A stretch of DNA of 64,000 nt from Sporolactobacillus mangiferae (GCF_023336505.1 NZ_JAMAST010000001.1:434001-498000); one strand, 5' to 3'; positions 9,175 through 18,571 are shown, counted from the stretch's first letter. Notes: generated by a model not told the origin, from the letters alone. Numbers and translations: made by a program.

Positions 9175-9648
9175 TCAAGATAATCCGGGAAACCGCTGCT
9201 GACGCAGTGCTTCATAAATAATAATTGCTGCTGAATTCGAAAGGTTCAGCGAACGGATCGCATCGGTCATTGGAAGGCGAACACAGCGATCCTGATGGCT
9301 CGCAACAAACTCCTCAGGCAGTCCGGTTGTCTCGCGTCCGAAGAAAAAATAATAGTCTTTACTCGGATCGCTGTAATCAAACGCATCATATGGCCGGCTT
9401 CCGTCCGTCTCAACGAGATAGTACTCACCATTCGGATGCCGATCAAAGAAATCATCAAGTGAGTCATAATAATGCAGATCTACCGACGCCCAGTAGTCCA
9501 GACCGGCACGCTTCAAATGCTTGTCATCTGTGGAAAAGCCAAGCGGGCGGATCAAATGAAGACCGCTGCGCGTCCCGGCACAGGTACGCGCAATATTCCC
9601 GGTATTGGGCGGGATCAGCGGCTGATAAAGCACAACGTGATTACTCAT
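9175..9648 (-). CDS. trmL: tRNA (cytidine/uridine-34-2'-O)-methyltransferase
   Basis: 157 residues, matching TrmL (CspR). It is a SPOUT-fold enzyme: N-terminal VLYQPLIPPNTGNIARTC, the knot motif FFGRETTGLPEEF and the SAM-binding end PMTDAIRSLNLSNSAAI are all present. It methylates the wobble ribose of tRNA-Leu isoacceptors. The start at 9648 is chosen because AGAGGAG lies nine bases upstream; the longer frame to 9753 lacks a site. Its position between yhbB and prkA mirrors the yhbB-cspR-prkA order of Bacillus. Confidence 0.95.
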   Translation of the reverse strand: MSNHVVLYQPLIPPNTGNIARTCAGTRSGLHLIRPLGFSTDDKHLKRAGLDYWASVDLHYYDSLDDFFDRHPNGEYYLVETDGSRPYDAFDYSDPSKDYYFFFGRETTGLPEEFVASHQDRCVRLPMTDAIRSLNLSNSAAIIIYEALRQQRFPGLS

Positions 9649-9759
9649 CGTATAAAAACTCCTCTGCAGACCGTGAATGAAAAAAGGCCGGATGCACCGA
9701 CCCTGTTGAACATAATGACGAAAAATCGAATTTATTATAACACAGTAAGGCAAAAGAAA

Positions 9760-10653
9760 TCATATCTGATCCTTAATATGGAAAAATTTGTAGGCGATAT
9801 TTTCTGTCCATGCCGGTGAATCCGTATATGCCCACGGTCTGTGCCGCGCGTCATAGGTATGCGCATTCACAAGTGGGTCTCCAGCGCCATCGATTGCGGT
9901 CACCATTGTATTGTGGTTCCAATGCCCGTCCCCTTCAAAGTCATAACAAATAACGTCTCCCGGAACAAGATCACGCGCACTGCTTTTTTCAACGGTACCG
10001 ATGATATTGCCCTGCTTGCTCAGATACCAGCGCAGACTGTTCGCAACGGTCCAGCTGAAACTCCAATTGGTTTGTTTCTGCCACCATCCTCTGTTTCGTA
10101 TGGGATCGCCCCACATTTCAATTCCTCCTGCATGCAGGCATTGAGAAATATAGTTAGTACAATCATCCGCAACCTTCGGATAGCGTGGATTCCTTTGATT
10201 CCACCACAGATCTGCATAACGAACCGCCTGAAGCCGATCATAGCGCCTTGATCGAGTCATGGAAGGTTCACGCATGTCTGATGTATGCGTGGCAGCTTCC
10301 TGAGCAGAGACGAGGGGAATTAAGGCATCGCTAACCATTCGGCCGTTACGGATCACGGCTTGACGGTCTTCACTCCGTTCCTCCAGGAAAAAATCCTGCT
10401 GTCTTTGGATTAACCACTGAGTGTGGAGACAATAATCAATAACCAGATCCTCACGCTTATCCAGGGTACGAACGTCCTCTGCATGAACAATGACCTGTTC
10501 AATTTCTGCCCGCTGATCTCGCAGTGCTTTTACTTTGTTTTCCATACGCCGCTCCTCATCCGCATCACATGCCAGGCGGTGAAGATCGGCAGCACCTACC
10601 CAATAATTACCAAGTTTTGATATATGGTCTTGAAAGATGTCTTTCCAGTCCAC
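9760..10653 (-). CDS. yhbB: Amidase-domain protein (YhbB-like, Amidase_6)
   Basis: About 297 residues. The N-terminal half is a charged helical region; the C-terminal half holds the putative amidase domain with a Cys motif ADDCTNYISQCL and the His motif GHWNHNTMV, spaced as in NlpC/CHAP-like papain folds. No signal peptide is evident, so it may act in the mother cell or spore. The GTG at 10653 is preferred because GAGGAA lies six bases upstream; an ATG seven codons earlier has no clear ribosome site. Substrate is unknown; a peptidoglycan or spore peptide is likely from the fold. Confidence 0.85.
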   Translation of the reverse strand: MDWKDIFQDHISKLGNYWVGAADLHRLACDADEERRMENKVKALRDQRAEIEQVIVHAEDVRTLDKREDLVIDYCLHTQWLIQRQQDFFLEERSEDRQAVIRNGRMVSDALIPLVSAQEAATHTSDMREPSMTRSRRYDRLQAVRYADLWWNQRNPRYPKVADDCTNYISQCLHAGGIEMWGDPIRNRGWWQKQTNWSFSWTVANSLRWYLSKQGNIIGTVEKSSARDLVPGDVICYDFEGDGHWNHNTMVTAIDGAGDPLVNAHTYDARHRPWAYTDSPAWTENIAYKFFHIKDQI

Positions 10654-10747
10654 AATGATTCCTCGTTTCGCCATGATTTCTCTTTCTCTACTGTTTTTAT
10701 GCGCTGAGGCATAAAATCATGACGCAGAAACTGCAGGCGGATGCCAT

Positions 10748-11263
10748 CTACACTTGCTCCAGATTCAGCAAAAAGCGTTTCGTGGCAAGGCCTCCTCCGT
10801 AACCGATCAGTGCACCGCTCGCACCAATCACGCGATGACACGGAATAACGATTGGTACCGGGTTACGATTATTTGCCATGCCGATCGCACGTGCACCTTT
10901 CGGATTGTTTATCCGATGCGCAATTTCTTTATACGAACGCGTCTCTCCGAACGGAATTTCGGCAAGCGCCTGCCATACTTTTCTCTGAAAATCCGTTCCT
11001 TTCATCAGCAGCTTTAACGTAAAGCTTTTTCTTGTTCCTGCAAAATAGCCGCTCAGCTGACGCATCGCCTCGCCGCATTGCATTTCATCCCGGATCAGAA
11101 CAGCGGGCAGCCCATTCCTGAGTGCCCATTGTTTTAATTCAGATTCACGGTCATTGCATGTACCAAAATCAAGATGGCATAATTGATCTTTATAAACGGC
11201 CAAGGTCAGGGGGCCGATCGCAGAATTCATCTCACAGACAGCAAGATAATCATTCGCATTCAT
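10748..11263 (-). CDS. ogt: Methylated-DNA--protein-cysteine methyltransferase
   Basis: 171 residues. The C-terminal domain carries the DNA-binding helix region (GTDFQRKVWQAL, ARAIGMANNRNP) and the active-site IPCHRVIG with acceptor Cys142. It transfers alkyl groups from O6-alkylguanine to itself, a suicide repair reaction. Start at 11263 follows AAAGGAG by about six bases. It stands alone upstream of yhbB in the same direction. Confidence 0.95.
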   Translation of the reverse strand: MNANDYLAVCEMNSAIGPLTLAVYKDQLCHLDFGTCNDRESELKQWALRNGLPAVLIRDEMQCGEAMRQLSGYFAGTRKSFTLKLLMKGTDFQRKVWQALAEIPFGETRSYKEIAHRINNPKGARAIGMANNRNPVPIVIPCHRVIGASGALIGYGGGLATKRFLLNLEQV

Positions 11264-11276
11264 GACATTTCTCCTT

Positions 11277-11333
11277 TTAGAAAACTTGTCTTCACCGTAT
11301 CTCTGGCAAAGGTGCCGTCGTACTTAAATTTAA
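11277..11333 (+). repeat. Decayed repeat family B, copy 3, in a 453-base gap
   Basis: TTAGAAAACTTGTCTTCACC followed by GGTGCCGTCGTACTTAAATTTA resembles family B but lacks the terminal hairpin. The rest of the gap to 11716 shows no gene; it should hold the promoter of the gene at 11717. Confidence 0.45.
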
Positions 11334-11716
11334 CAATTCAAGATACAAAAATGAGATCAGATGACGCGGCCGATTGTGGCTGAAAACTTATCTACTTAGC
11401 TATGTTTCATTTAATGTTGTTTCCTGACTCACGGTAAGCAATAGAGGGTCATAAATGATTAAAAACTACAGCAGGCTTTAACAAAACTACCTATATTAAT
11501 TATAGCAAAAATTGCGGAACGTTCTGCTCTTTTGTCAGCAATGATCCTATGTTAACATGAAATACCAGAATGCATGTTTGCGCCCTTGAAGCAACCAGAC
11601 AGATCATGCTGAATGTTTTTTTACCAATCAACCCATTCATCGTGATAAACAATGTTATTCTTTAAGCCGGCCTTTATGGTACACTAACACTAGAATGAAT
11701 GCACAGGAGGCGCGCC

Positions 11717-12385
11717 ATGCTTGATGTTACGCTTTCATCTCAATTAAAGTCTGCGGTTCCGGACTTTAAGATCGGAGTCATGTTCTATTCGTCAATTGTG
11801 ATCGGTAAACTGCCGGCACTCATTGGAGACCGACTACCGGTTTATTATAATAATGTACAAATGAGTTTTGACACGCAACCGATTAGTGCAATTTCCGGAA
11901 TTCAGGAATGGCGTCAGATCTTTAAAAAAGTGGGAACAGATCCCTCGCGTTACCGGCCTTCTCAGGAAGCACTGCTTCGGAAAATTAAAAAAGACGGCAC
12001 GCCGCATTTTGTTCATTCCGCTGTTGACCTGATCAATTTTTTCAGCGTTCAATACAGCATACCGATGGGTATTTATGATGCTGAGCAGCTGGACGGAGCC
12101 ATACAGGTTCGCATCGGTACGGAAACCGATCAATATGACGGTTTGAACGGGCGTCTCATGCATATGAATCAAAAAATTATTTCTGCGGATCGAAACGGCG
12201 CATTCGGAAGCCCGATTGTCGATTCAAAGCGGACCTGTGTCACACCGCAGACGACTCAGGCACTGCAACTTGCTTACGTGCGCCCATCCATGGATTCAGG
12301 AGAAGCGCAGCGGCTGATTGAGAAAATGGCGGAAATGTTTACACAGGTTCATGGTGGAACGTATGAATGGAAACTCATTCAATAG
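11717..12385 (+). CDS. B3/B4 tRNA-binding domain protein
   Basis: 222 residues, consistent with free-standing B3/B4 domain proteins, which resemble the editing-region domain of phenylalanyl-tRNA synthetase beta subunit. Recognisable parts are the WRQIFKKVGTDPSRYRPS helix-loop and SIPMGIYDAEQLDGAIQVR. The start at 11717 follows AGGAGG by about six bases. Function of the free-standing form is not established; tRNA binding or editing in trans is a guess. A small gene follows after 37 bases and probably shares its transcript. Confidence 0.8.
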   Translation: MLDVTLSSQLKSAVPDFKIGVMFYSSIVIGKLPALIGDRLPVYYNNVQMSFDTQPISAISGIQEWRQIFKKVGTDPSRYRPSQEALLRKIKKDGTPHFVHSAVDLINFFSVQYSIPMGIYDAEQLDGAIQVRIGTETDQYDGLNGRLMHMNQKIISADRNGAFGSPIVDSKRTCVTPQTTQALQLAYVRPSMDSGEAQRLIEKMAEMFTQVHGGTYEWKLIQ

Positions 12386-12422
12386 AATACGCTTCTTACA
12401 GGTTTAAATAAGGAGGAGTTCC

Positions 12423-12656
12423 ATGAATTCAGATTTGTTCAGTGTTGATTACTTTAAGGAAGCGCTGCATCTGCAGGTACAGAAAAATGAAGCTGTTCAG
12501 ACTCCGGTTCAAACGATGAACAGTTACTACCGCACGGTTGTCAGCGCAATCATTCAGGATCGGATCAATAAAAATTTCGAACTCATCCGCCGAATTCGAA
12601 ATCTGGATACAGCTTATAAAGAAGTAAAAGAAGAAATCATGTCACAGCAGCGATAA
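12423..12656 (+). CDS. Small hypothetical protein
   Basis: 77 residues starting at an ATG with an excellent AGGAGGAG site five bases upstream. No membrane segment or known motif is seen. The second half (RINKNFELIRRIRNLDTAY) is amphipathic, helical and basic. It follows the B3/B4-domain gene by 37 bases. I do not recognise a family. Confidence 0.75.
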   Translation: MNSDLFSVDYFKEALHLQVQKNEAVQTPVQTMNSYYRTVVSAIIQDRINKNFELIRRIRNLDTAYKEVKEEIMSQQR

Positions 12657-12811
12657 CTTATCTCAAAATGACTTTGAATTGCTGCAGCAGCTCACTTGCT
12701 GCGAACCTTCGATGCTCAGCCAGGCCATTATTTATTGATTTGATTAGAATAAAATTGAAATTAGTACCGTACTTTAATCATCCTTAAAATCTAATACGTT
12801 CCTGGTAAGAT

Positions 12812-12848
12812 AAAAAGATCACCGCATGCCTTCGCAACTGGTGATCTT
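12812..12848 (-). terminator. Terminator of the secreted nuclease gene
   Basis: AAGATCACC (12815-12823) pairs with GGTGATCTT (12840-12848), with a T run on the minus strand after the stem. It sits six bases past the nuclease stop codon. Confidence 0.8.
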
Positions 12849-12853
12849 CTTAT

Positions 12854-13783
12854 TTATCGTGCTGCACGGAACCCCGCCTGCTGTGCGTCGCTCCGGTTTT
12901 TGAAACAAACTTCTGCTTTTGTCACTTTATAATAAGGATCGGATGGCATATGATATATTTTCCCTCGTGATGAGACGTTTCCCTTAATTAATCCGCTGCA
13001 GTTGCCTTGGGCATTCGGAGCAGATTGTCCTGATCCGGAAATGTTTGATTCAGTACTTACAGCTGAATGACTGCTGTCCTTATGTATCTCATTGTATGCT
13101 TTCGTCCCCTTCATCACGTCGGAATGGAACCCGTCTGAAGCTGCATAGCCGCTGACCGCCCAGATTTTGAGTTTTTTTGCACGCGACTGCTGCTCTATCG
13201 CCTGAAACTGATTCAGATATTTTGTGTTGGGCGGATACACGTAAGCAACACGTGCCAGACCAGCTGACAGCTGCAGTGCTTCAAACGACTGCCCGCCTAC
13301 AAAGACATAGGCAAGCAGCCGGCCATATTTATCGCGTGCCCCATCCTTTGCAAGCTCAAGTGTAACCCTTTTGCCATCCAGCAGCTGATGTGCATGTGCG
13401 CTTGCTTCCGGTCCGTATGGCTGAACACCCAATTTCGGATGATGTGTTTCCGGCGTATCAATCAACAGCACGCGCACAGTGGTTACTTTTCCTTTATAAA
13501 GTACTTCAAAGGTATCGCCATCAATGACTTTGACGACCTTAGCTGTCACACCGTTGTCCGGTATCCTAATTGTTTTCGTATAACTGCCGGCCGTTTCATT
13601 GACCGCTGATGCATGCGTACCGGGTGCCGTACTCGAACCGGTCGCGCCGGTACCCACTTCTTCCGAACAGCCGAATAACAAAGCACATACTAAAAGGCTG
13701 AGAAAGGCCCGTAAACATCCGTTTTTTAAGATTGCCAACCTTGCCGCGTGATTTTCTGTGGAAAAACTTTTTCGATTCATCAT
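12854..13783 (-). CDS. Thermonuclease-family lipoprotein with C-terminal Cys domain
   Basis: 309 residues. A hydrophobic segment ends in the lipobox LLFGCS near residue 39, so the protein should be anchored outside the membrane. A Staphylococcus-nuclease-like fold follows (residues about 80-210) with VVKVIDGDTFEV, RVLLIDTPET and DKYGRLLAYVFV carrying the catalytic Asp, Arg, Glu and Arg. After a Ser-rich linker the last 50 residues hold a two-Cys module (GNCSGLIKGNVSS, AEVCFKNRSDAQQAGF) like the end domain of other YncB/excalibur-type nucleases. The start at 13783 follows AAAGGTG by about seven bases. Role: extracellular nucleic-acid scavenging. Confidence 0.9.
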   Translation of the reverse strand: MMNRKSFSTENHAARLAILKNGCLRAFLSLLVCALLFGCSEEVGTGATGSSTAPGTHASAVNETAGSYTKTIRIPDNGVTAKVVKVIDGDTFEVLYKGKVTTVRVLLIDTPETHHPKLGVQPYGPEASAHAHQLLDGKRVTLELAKDGARDKYGRLLAYVFVGGQSFEALQLSAGLARVAYVYPPNTKYLNQFQAIEQQSRAKKLKIWAVSGYAASDGFHSDVMKGTKAYNEIHKDSSHSAVSTESNISGSGQSAPNAQGNCSGLIKGNVSSRGKIYHMPSDPYYKVTKAEVCFKNRSDAQQAGFRAAR

Positions 13784-13810
13784 GTATTCACCTTTTTAAA
13801 AATTTTGGGC

Positions 13811-13843
13811 AATAAGAAACGGCCGTCGGCGTAGACGGCCGTT
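13811..13843 (-). terminator. Terminator of fnr
   Basis: Perfect 10-bp stem AACGGCCGTC (13818-13827) and GACGGCCGTT (13834-13843), followed on the minus strand by TCTTATT. It lies just past the fnr stop codon. Confidence 0.8.
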
Positions 13844-13866
13844 TTGCATTATCATCAACGCTGTAA

Positions 13867-14592
13867 TTACAGGCGGCAGATATTAAGAGGACAGCGATCT
13901 TCGCAATGGCAGATAGACTTAATATACTTTAAATCTTTAATCACGATGGAACCGTGATAGTAATCAATCGCCCCGTCATTTTTCCATGCTTGCAGCATCC
14001 GGTTGACCGTCTCGCGCGTCGATCCAATCAGCTGAGCCAGATCCGTATTGGTTAAACTGATGGTATAGTGAATATCACCATTGTCATCTGTACGGCTGAA
14101 TCCGTGAATCATGCGAAGCAATGTTGACGCGAGTGCTCCATTTTTGCCATAGAAAATTAAATCGCGCATTTTGATCTGAGTAAACTGTCCCAGCATACCC
14201 GACCACTTGAGAAATTCAAAAGACAGGCTCGCATTTGTGAGCAGCAGCGGCTCGAGATCTTTTTCATTAATGACGCCAATTCTGCAGTCACTCATAGTCG
14301 TCGCCGTGAATGAGTTTTCAACACTGCCGAGACAGCTGACTTCTCCGAACAGATCATTTTCCATGAAATAATGCATGACCAGGTCTTTCCCGTCATAAGC
14401 CGTTTTGAAGACTTTGATGCACCCTTTCAGCACGAAATAGAGCTTGTCAGCAGAATCACCTTCCCAGAAAATGTTTCTGTTTTTTTTGAAGGTCGTCTCG
14501 ACCATTATCGATTTCAGCGCATTCATGCTTGATTCTGAAAACATACACGTATTGGTCAATCCGTCCTGATTTAAGCAAGCGATCTCTTCCAT
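13867..14592 (-). CDS. fnr: Crp/Fnr-family oxygen-responsive regulator
   Basis: 241 residues, close to Bacillus Fnr. A cyclic-nucleotide-type beta barrel comes first (GCIKVFKTAYDGKDLVMHYF), then the dimer helix and a helix-turn-helix DLAQLIGSTRETVNRML. The C-terminus SICHCEDRCPLNIC has four cysteines in a tail, like the C-terminal [4Fe-4S]-binding cysteines of Bacillus subtilis Fnr rather than the N-terminal ones of enteric FNR. It should activate fermentative and anaerobic genes when oxygen is low. A TGTGA-N6-TCATA site lies upstream in the divergent region shared with cvfB. Start at 14592 follows AAGGG by nine bases. Confidence 0.88.
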   Translation of the reverse strand: MEEIACLNQDGLTNTCMFSESSMNALKSIMVETTFKKNRNIFWEGDSADKLYFVLKGCIKVFKTAYDGKDLVMHYFMENDLFGEVSCLGSVENSFTATTMSDCRIGVINEKDLEPLLLTNASLSFEFLKWSGMLGQFTQIKMRDLIFYGKNGALASTLLRMIHGFSRTDDNGDIHYTISLTNTDLAQLIGSTRETVNRMLQAWKNDGAIDYYHGSIVIKDLKYIKSICHCEDRCPLNICRL

Positions 14593-14739
14593 AGCATCAC
14601 GCCCTTAATTTTCTAAAAGATGCATCCTGCTGTGAGTGAAGCATGGATGGGGAAAACAATAACGAAGCCCCGGCAATGGCGCAGACTTTATTTCCTAGTA
14701 TTTATTATACAAGATGTTTTCTTAAATTGGCGAAAAAAG

Positions 14740-14755
14740 TGTGACGAAAATCATA
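14740..14755. promoter_or_regulatory. Fnr/CRP-type palindrome between fnr and cvfB
   Basis: TGTGACGAAAATCATA matches TGTGA-N6-TCACA with one mismatch. It is about 150 bases from each start codon in the divergent region, so autoregulation of fnr is the simplest reading. A second site of the same pattern precedes budA at 46208. Confidence 0.55.
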
Positions 14756-14894
14756 CATGTTACCTGGAAATTCATCCTCCAGTCCTTACGGATTTCGACC
14801 ATTGACAAAGAAACTACTGTGACTGTGAATAAGCATGGGCCGACTCATGCTATAATGAAGTTAAAAGAGCACCGTCAGGAAAGAAGGAAACAAT

Positions 14895-15776
14895 ATGGCA
14901 CAACTAACTGCCGGAATGATTACGACCCTCGAGGTTTCACATAAAGCGCCGTTCGGCTATTTTCTCAGCTGCGGTGACCAGGAAGTCCTGCTTCACGAGC
15001 ATGACACAGGAGCAACTTTAGCGGATAAAGACAAAGTCACCGTTTTCCTTTATCAGGACCATCAGGGAAGAATCGCTGCAACTACCGCCCTCCCCTCAAT
15101 CAGTTTCGATACATACGGCTGGGTCCAGGCTGTGTCTCTGCACAAGAAATACGGTGTATTTGTTGATATCGGCATCAAGAAAGACTTGCTGCTCTCCAAG
15201 GATGATCTTCCGGATGAGTGGATTTACTGGCCGCAGCCAGGTGACCATGTCTACTGCAGCTTGAAACTGGATAAGAAAAACCGCCTGTTTGCCTGTCTGG
15301 CAGATGAGTCAGCTATTCAGGGAACTGGCAAACCGGCTCCTTCCGAATTGCAAAATAAAAACGTGCAGGCAACAGTCTATCGTCTGCTCGACGATGGGGT
15401 ACATGTCATTACCGAGGAAGGCTTTCTTGGCTTTATTCACAACAATGAAATTGACACTCCTCTGCGACTTGGACAGTCGGTTTCCGGACGCGTTATCGCT
15501 GTAAAAGAAGATGGGCGATTGAACCTTTCTCTGAAGCCGCGAAGCTATGAAAGAATTGGTGAAAATGCTGAAAAGATTCTCAACTATATGGAAGATCGTG
15601 ATGGTGCAATGCCTTATTGGGATAAAAGCAGGGCGGAAGATATCAGAGATCGCTTCGGCATCAGCAAAGGTGATTTTAAGAAAGCGCTTGGCCAGCTCAT
15701 GAAAGCAGATCGATTGTATCAAAAAGAAGGCTGGAGCTATCTGAAAAAATCAATGCCCGATCATCCGGAAACATGA
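14895..15776 (+). CDS. cvfB: S1-domain RNA-binding protein CvfB
   Basis: 293 residues, the size of YitL/CvfB. Three S1-like OB modules fill most of the protein (for example GYFLSCGDQEVLLH, KKYGVFVDIGIKKDLLL, GVHVITEEGFLGFIHNNE) and a C-terminal winged helix follows (RFGISKGDFKKALGQLMK). In staphylococci CvfB affects virulence gene expression through RNA. GAAGGAA lies a few bases before the ATG. The gene ends inside its own terminator stem. Confidence 0.93.
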   Translation: MAQLTAGMITTLEVSHKAPFGYFLSCGDQEVLLHEHDTGATLADKDKVTVFLYQDHQGRIAATTALPSISFDTYGWVQAVSLHKKYGVFVDIGIKKDLLLSKDDLPDEWIYWPQPGDHVYCSLKLDKKNRLFACLADESAIQGTGKPAPSELQNKNVQATVYRLLDDGVHVITEEGFLGFIHNNEIDTPLRLGQSVSGRVIAVKEDGRLNLSLKPRSYERIGENAEKILNYMEDRDGAMPYWDKSRAEDIRDRFGISKGDFKKALGQLMKADRLYQKEGWSYLKKSMPDHPET

Positions 15777-15795
15777 TCGGGCATTGATTTTATAT
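15750..15795 (+). terminator. Terminator overlapping the end of cvfB
   Basis: A perfect 15-bp stem (15750-15764 with 15773-15787) with a loop of eight bases and TTTTATATTTATT after it. The cvfB stop codon at 15774-15776 lies within the 3' arm. Confidence 0.85.
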
Positions 15796-15860
15796 TTATT
15801 ATTCTCTGTTAACATGTCATTAAGATGATGTTCCTGCTTAAAAACAGATGAACGCTCGCT

Positions 15861-16676
15861 CTATGCCGCGATTTGCCGTCGATCACTTAACCGATGGTAA
15901 ACCGTCCCAAGAAAATAACAAGCGGCATCAAAGGCAACAATGAAAAAACTGACTGGCGCACTGGTATAATAACCGGCGACAAGCCCGAACCAGACGCTAA
16001 GCACAGCGATCAGTGACGACAGCACAATCATTCCGGCAATCGACTGTGTGTAAAGTCTGGCAGCTGCCGCGGGAACGGTCATTAACGCAAAAACAAGAAG
16101 TGCACCGACAATCTGCACCGTCACACTGGTTGCGACCGCCATCAGCAGCAAAAAACCGATTGAAATCATGCGGATCGGCAAACCGGCAGCCTGGGCACCT
16201 ACCTGATCAAACGAATCGAATTTGAGCCAGCGATATCCGGCAGCCAGTACTAAAAGCACAAAAAAAGTAATCGCTACAATCTGCCAAATATCAGCCATAT
16301 CGATACCGACAACACTGCCAAACAGCAGTGTTCGTGAATAGTTACCTTGAATATTTCCGATCGAAAGGAAAAAAATCCCAAGACCAAGCGATAAACTCAG
16401 GATCACGCTGACCGACGCATCACGTCGAAACATCCGCACACCCATCTGACCGACACCTGCCGCGCCCAATAGCGTAAACGCCAATAATCCGATCAGCGGA
16501 TCAATGCCTGCAAAGGCTGCAAAGGCTGCACCGGCAAAGCCAATATGCGAGATTGTATGCGCAATAAACGAAAGTGAGCGCGCAATAATAAATACGCCCA
16601 TGACACCGCACATTAGGGCGATCAGTGTACCAGCGATAAATGCATGCTGTATGAAATCATATTGAAACATGGTCAA
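15861..16676 (-). CDS. znuB: Zinc/manganese-type ABC transporter permease
   Basis: About 271 residues with eight or nine membrane helices and the ABC-3 family pattern (SHIGFAGAAFAAFAGI, VGALLVFALMTVPAAAAR). A TTG at 16676 is the likely start because GGAGG lies eight to nine bases upstream; the ATG two codons later is the alternative. The gene follows znuC by about 50 bases. With znuC and znuA, and given the Zur boxes, it forms a high-affinity zinc importer. Manganese importers have the same architecture, but the operators argue for zinc. Confidence 0.9.
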   Translation of the reverse strand: MTMFQYDFIQHAFIAGTLIALMCGVMGVFIIARSLSFIAHTISHIGFAGAAFAAFAGIDPLIGLLAFTLLGAAGVGQMGVRMFRRDASVSVILSLSLGLGIFFLSIGNIQGNYSRTLLFGSVVGIDMADIWQIVAITFFVLLVLAAGYRWLKFDSFDQVGAQAAGLPIRMISIGFLLLMAVATSVTVQIVGALLVFALMTVPAAAARLYTQSIAGMIVLSSLIAVLSVWFGLVAGYYTSAPVSFFIVAFDAACYFLGTVYHRLSDRRQIAA

Positions 16677-16725
16677 GTAAAAGTCCCTCCATTCATCTTC
16701 CTGAGCAGCACCGCCGCATGCCCGG

Positions 16726-17496
16726 TTAAGATGAAGATGCTGAAAGCGGCATTTCGGATGCATTCAGAGGATCGCGACCTGAACCTGCATCTTCAGCAGG
16801 CAATTCAAATACTTGCTTCAGCAGTGCCGCATCATCCAGAATGGTCTCAGTGGCCCCTGTTTTGTAAAATCCGCGAGCGATGATCAGTACCTGATCTGCG
16901 TAGTCCCGAACCAGACGTAAATCATGGGAAATGAACAGCACTGTGACACCCCATTCTTTTACTGCCTTCTTGACAAGTGCCATCATGCGAACTTGAGCAT
17001 CCGGGTCAAGATTCGCGGTTGATTCATCAAGAAGCAGCAAGTCAGGGCGGCGAACAAGTGCCTGAGCCAGAAATACGCGCTGTCGTTCCCCACCTGACAA
17101 CTTACCGATTGGTTTCTTTGCGAGCCGCTCGGTATCCGTAAAGCGCATGATTTCTTTCAAACCTTTTTTTTCCTGCCGTGACAGCCAGGGAACCATTCTG
17201 GAAATCAAGCCCAAGGATACAAAATCTTTTGCATTAATGGGTGTCTCCTCATCAATAATACGTGATTGCGGCACATACCCAATCACCGTTTTTTTTGGAT
17301 CTCCGGCTATGCTTACCGATCCATGCTGCGGACGAACCAAGCCAAGTATTGACTTCAGCAAGGTTGATTTGCCGGCACCATTAGGCCCGATAATCGCAAA
17401 CATTTGTCCGGCCGGCACAGAGAACGACAAATCTTTCAGTATCTCTTCCCCATGAAAATTCACTTCCAGCTTGTCGATTTGAATCTTGTGCAGCAT
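16726..17496 (-). CDS. znuC: Zinc ABC transporter ATP-binding protein
   Basis: 256 residues. Walker A GPNGAGKST, signature LSGGERQRV, Walker B LLLLDEST and the switch His in LFISHDL are all intact. GAGGAGG lies before the ATG. It energises import through the ZnuB permease. A Zur-type operator lies 56 bases upstream of the start, so znuCB can be transcribed separately from znuA. Confidence 0.92.
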   Translation of the reverse strand: MLHKIQIDKLEVNFHGEEILKDLSFSVPAGQMFAIIGPNGAGKSTLLKSILGLVRPQHGSVSIAGDPKKTVIGYVPQSRIIDEETPINAKDFVSLGLISRMVPWLSRQEKKGLKEIMRFTDTERLAKKPIGKLSGGERQRVFLAQALVRRPDLLLLDESTANLDPDAQVRMMALVKKAVKEWGVTVLFISHDLRLVRDYADQVLIIARGFYKTGATETILDDAALLKQVFELPAEDAGSGRDPLNASEMPLSASSS

Positions 17497-17551
17497 CCGG
17501 AATCCTCCTCACACACGGTCTATCGGACGTTTTTTATTCAACCGTACTGAT

Positions 17552-17572
17552 AAATAGTAATGATACCGATTT
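17552..17572 (-). promoter_or_regulatory. Zur box upstream of znuCB
   Basis: On the minus strand AAATCGGTATCATTACTATTT matches the Bacillus Zur consensus AAATCGTAATNATTACGATTT at 18 of 20 defined positions or thereabouts. It is the weakest of the three copies in this block. Confidence 0.7.
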
Positions 17573-17665
17573 GTTTTGTCAAGTATTATTCTGCACTCTG
17601 CCTGAAAAAAGACAGAGCAAGTGCACGAAAGCTGTAATAATCGTGCAGGATATGATCCTGGCGAT

Positions 17666-18571
17666 TTACTTGCTGCTGTTCTGTGCATCTTCAATTTGCT
17701 TCAGTTGATCAAGCATCCAGGTTTTATAATTTTTACCGGACGGCAGCGTTTCCGTCACTTCGATAACAGGTACTTTATTCTGATCAGCGAGCGTAACGAT
17801 TTTCTTAACCGTCGGACTCATTTCCTGAATATTGCTGACAAAGAACGCAATTCGTTTTTCTTTAACATCTTTTTGCATTGCTGCAACATCTTTTGGTGAC
17901 GGATCAGATTCCTGTTCAACGGCCAGTTCAAAATGGTTGTTCGCTACCTTATAGCCGAGTGCATCCAGAGTATAGTCGAAAACGGGTTCGGATACATCGA
18001 CAAGCTTTTGATTGGCATTCTGACTTAATTCTGTAATCTTATCTTTGACCGGTTTAATGCTTTCCTTGTATTTCTTCGCATTTTCTTTATATTCATCGGC
18101 ATGCTTCGCATCAACTTTCGCTAATTGATCAGCAATTTTATCCGCAAGTTTCGGCATGGTTTCCGGCTGATACCATAGATGCTCATTATCGCCATCTTTT
18201 TTCCCCATAACGTCTTCAGCAACCCGGACGACTTTCTGATCATCAGCATTAACCAGTTTGGTCATCCACCCGTCATAACCGATACCGTTGTACACCACAA
18301 CGTCTGCCTGGCTGACTGCTTTAGCCACCCCTGTTGTGGGTTCATAATCGTGCGGGTCCATACTTGGCTTATTAATCACTGAAGTAACCTTAACATATTT
18401 ACCGCCAACTGCTTCGGCTGCTTCCCCATAAAAATCTTCCGCCGCAACGATGTTTATTTTTTTTGAAGTTCCGCCGTTCTCCGATGACGCGTTGCTGCCG
18501 CATCCAGCTAAAATACCCACCAGTAAAATCAGAATTCCCATAAGACCATAACTCTTACGCATACACTTCAT
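17666..18571 (-). CDS. znuA: Zinc-binding lipoprotein of the ABC transporter
   Basis: 301 residues. The signal peptide ends in the lipobox VGILAGCG, so the protein is tethered outside the membrane. Cluster A-I metal ligands are visible as His in MDPHDYEPT, His in NEHLWYQP, His in NNHFELAVEQ and an acidic residue in SNIQEMSP. The long His-rich loop of many ZnuA proteins is missing. Start at 18571 follows GGGGG by about seven bases. Zur box at 18725 lies in the promoter region. Confidence 0.92.
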   Translation of the reverse strand: MKCMRKSYGLMGILILLVGILAGCGSNASSENGGTSKKINIVAAEDFYGEAAEAVGGKYVKVTSVINKPSMDPHDYEPTTGVAKAVSQADVVVYNGIGYDGWMTKLVNADDQKVVRVAEDVMGKKDGDNEHLWYQPETMPKLADKIADQLAKVDAKHADEYKENAKKYKESIKPVKDKITELSQNANQKLVDVSEPVFDYTLDALGYKVANNHFELAVEQESDPSPKDVAAMQKDVKEKRIAFFVSNIQEMSPTVKKIVTLADQNKVPVIEVTETLPSGKNYKTWMLDQLKQIEDAQNSSK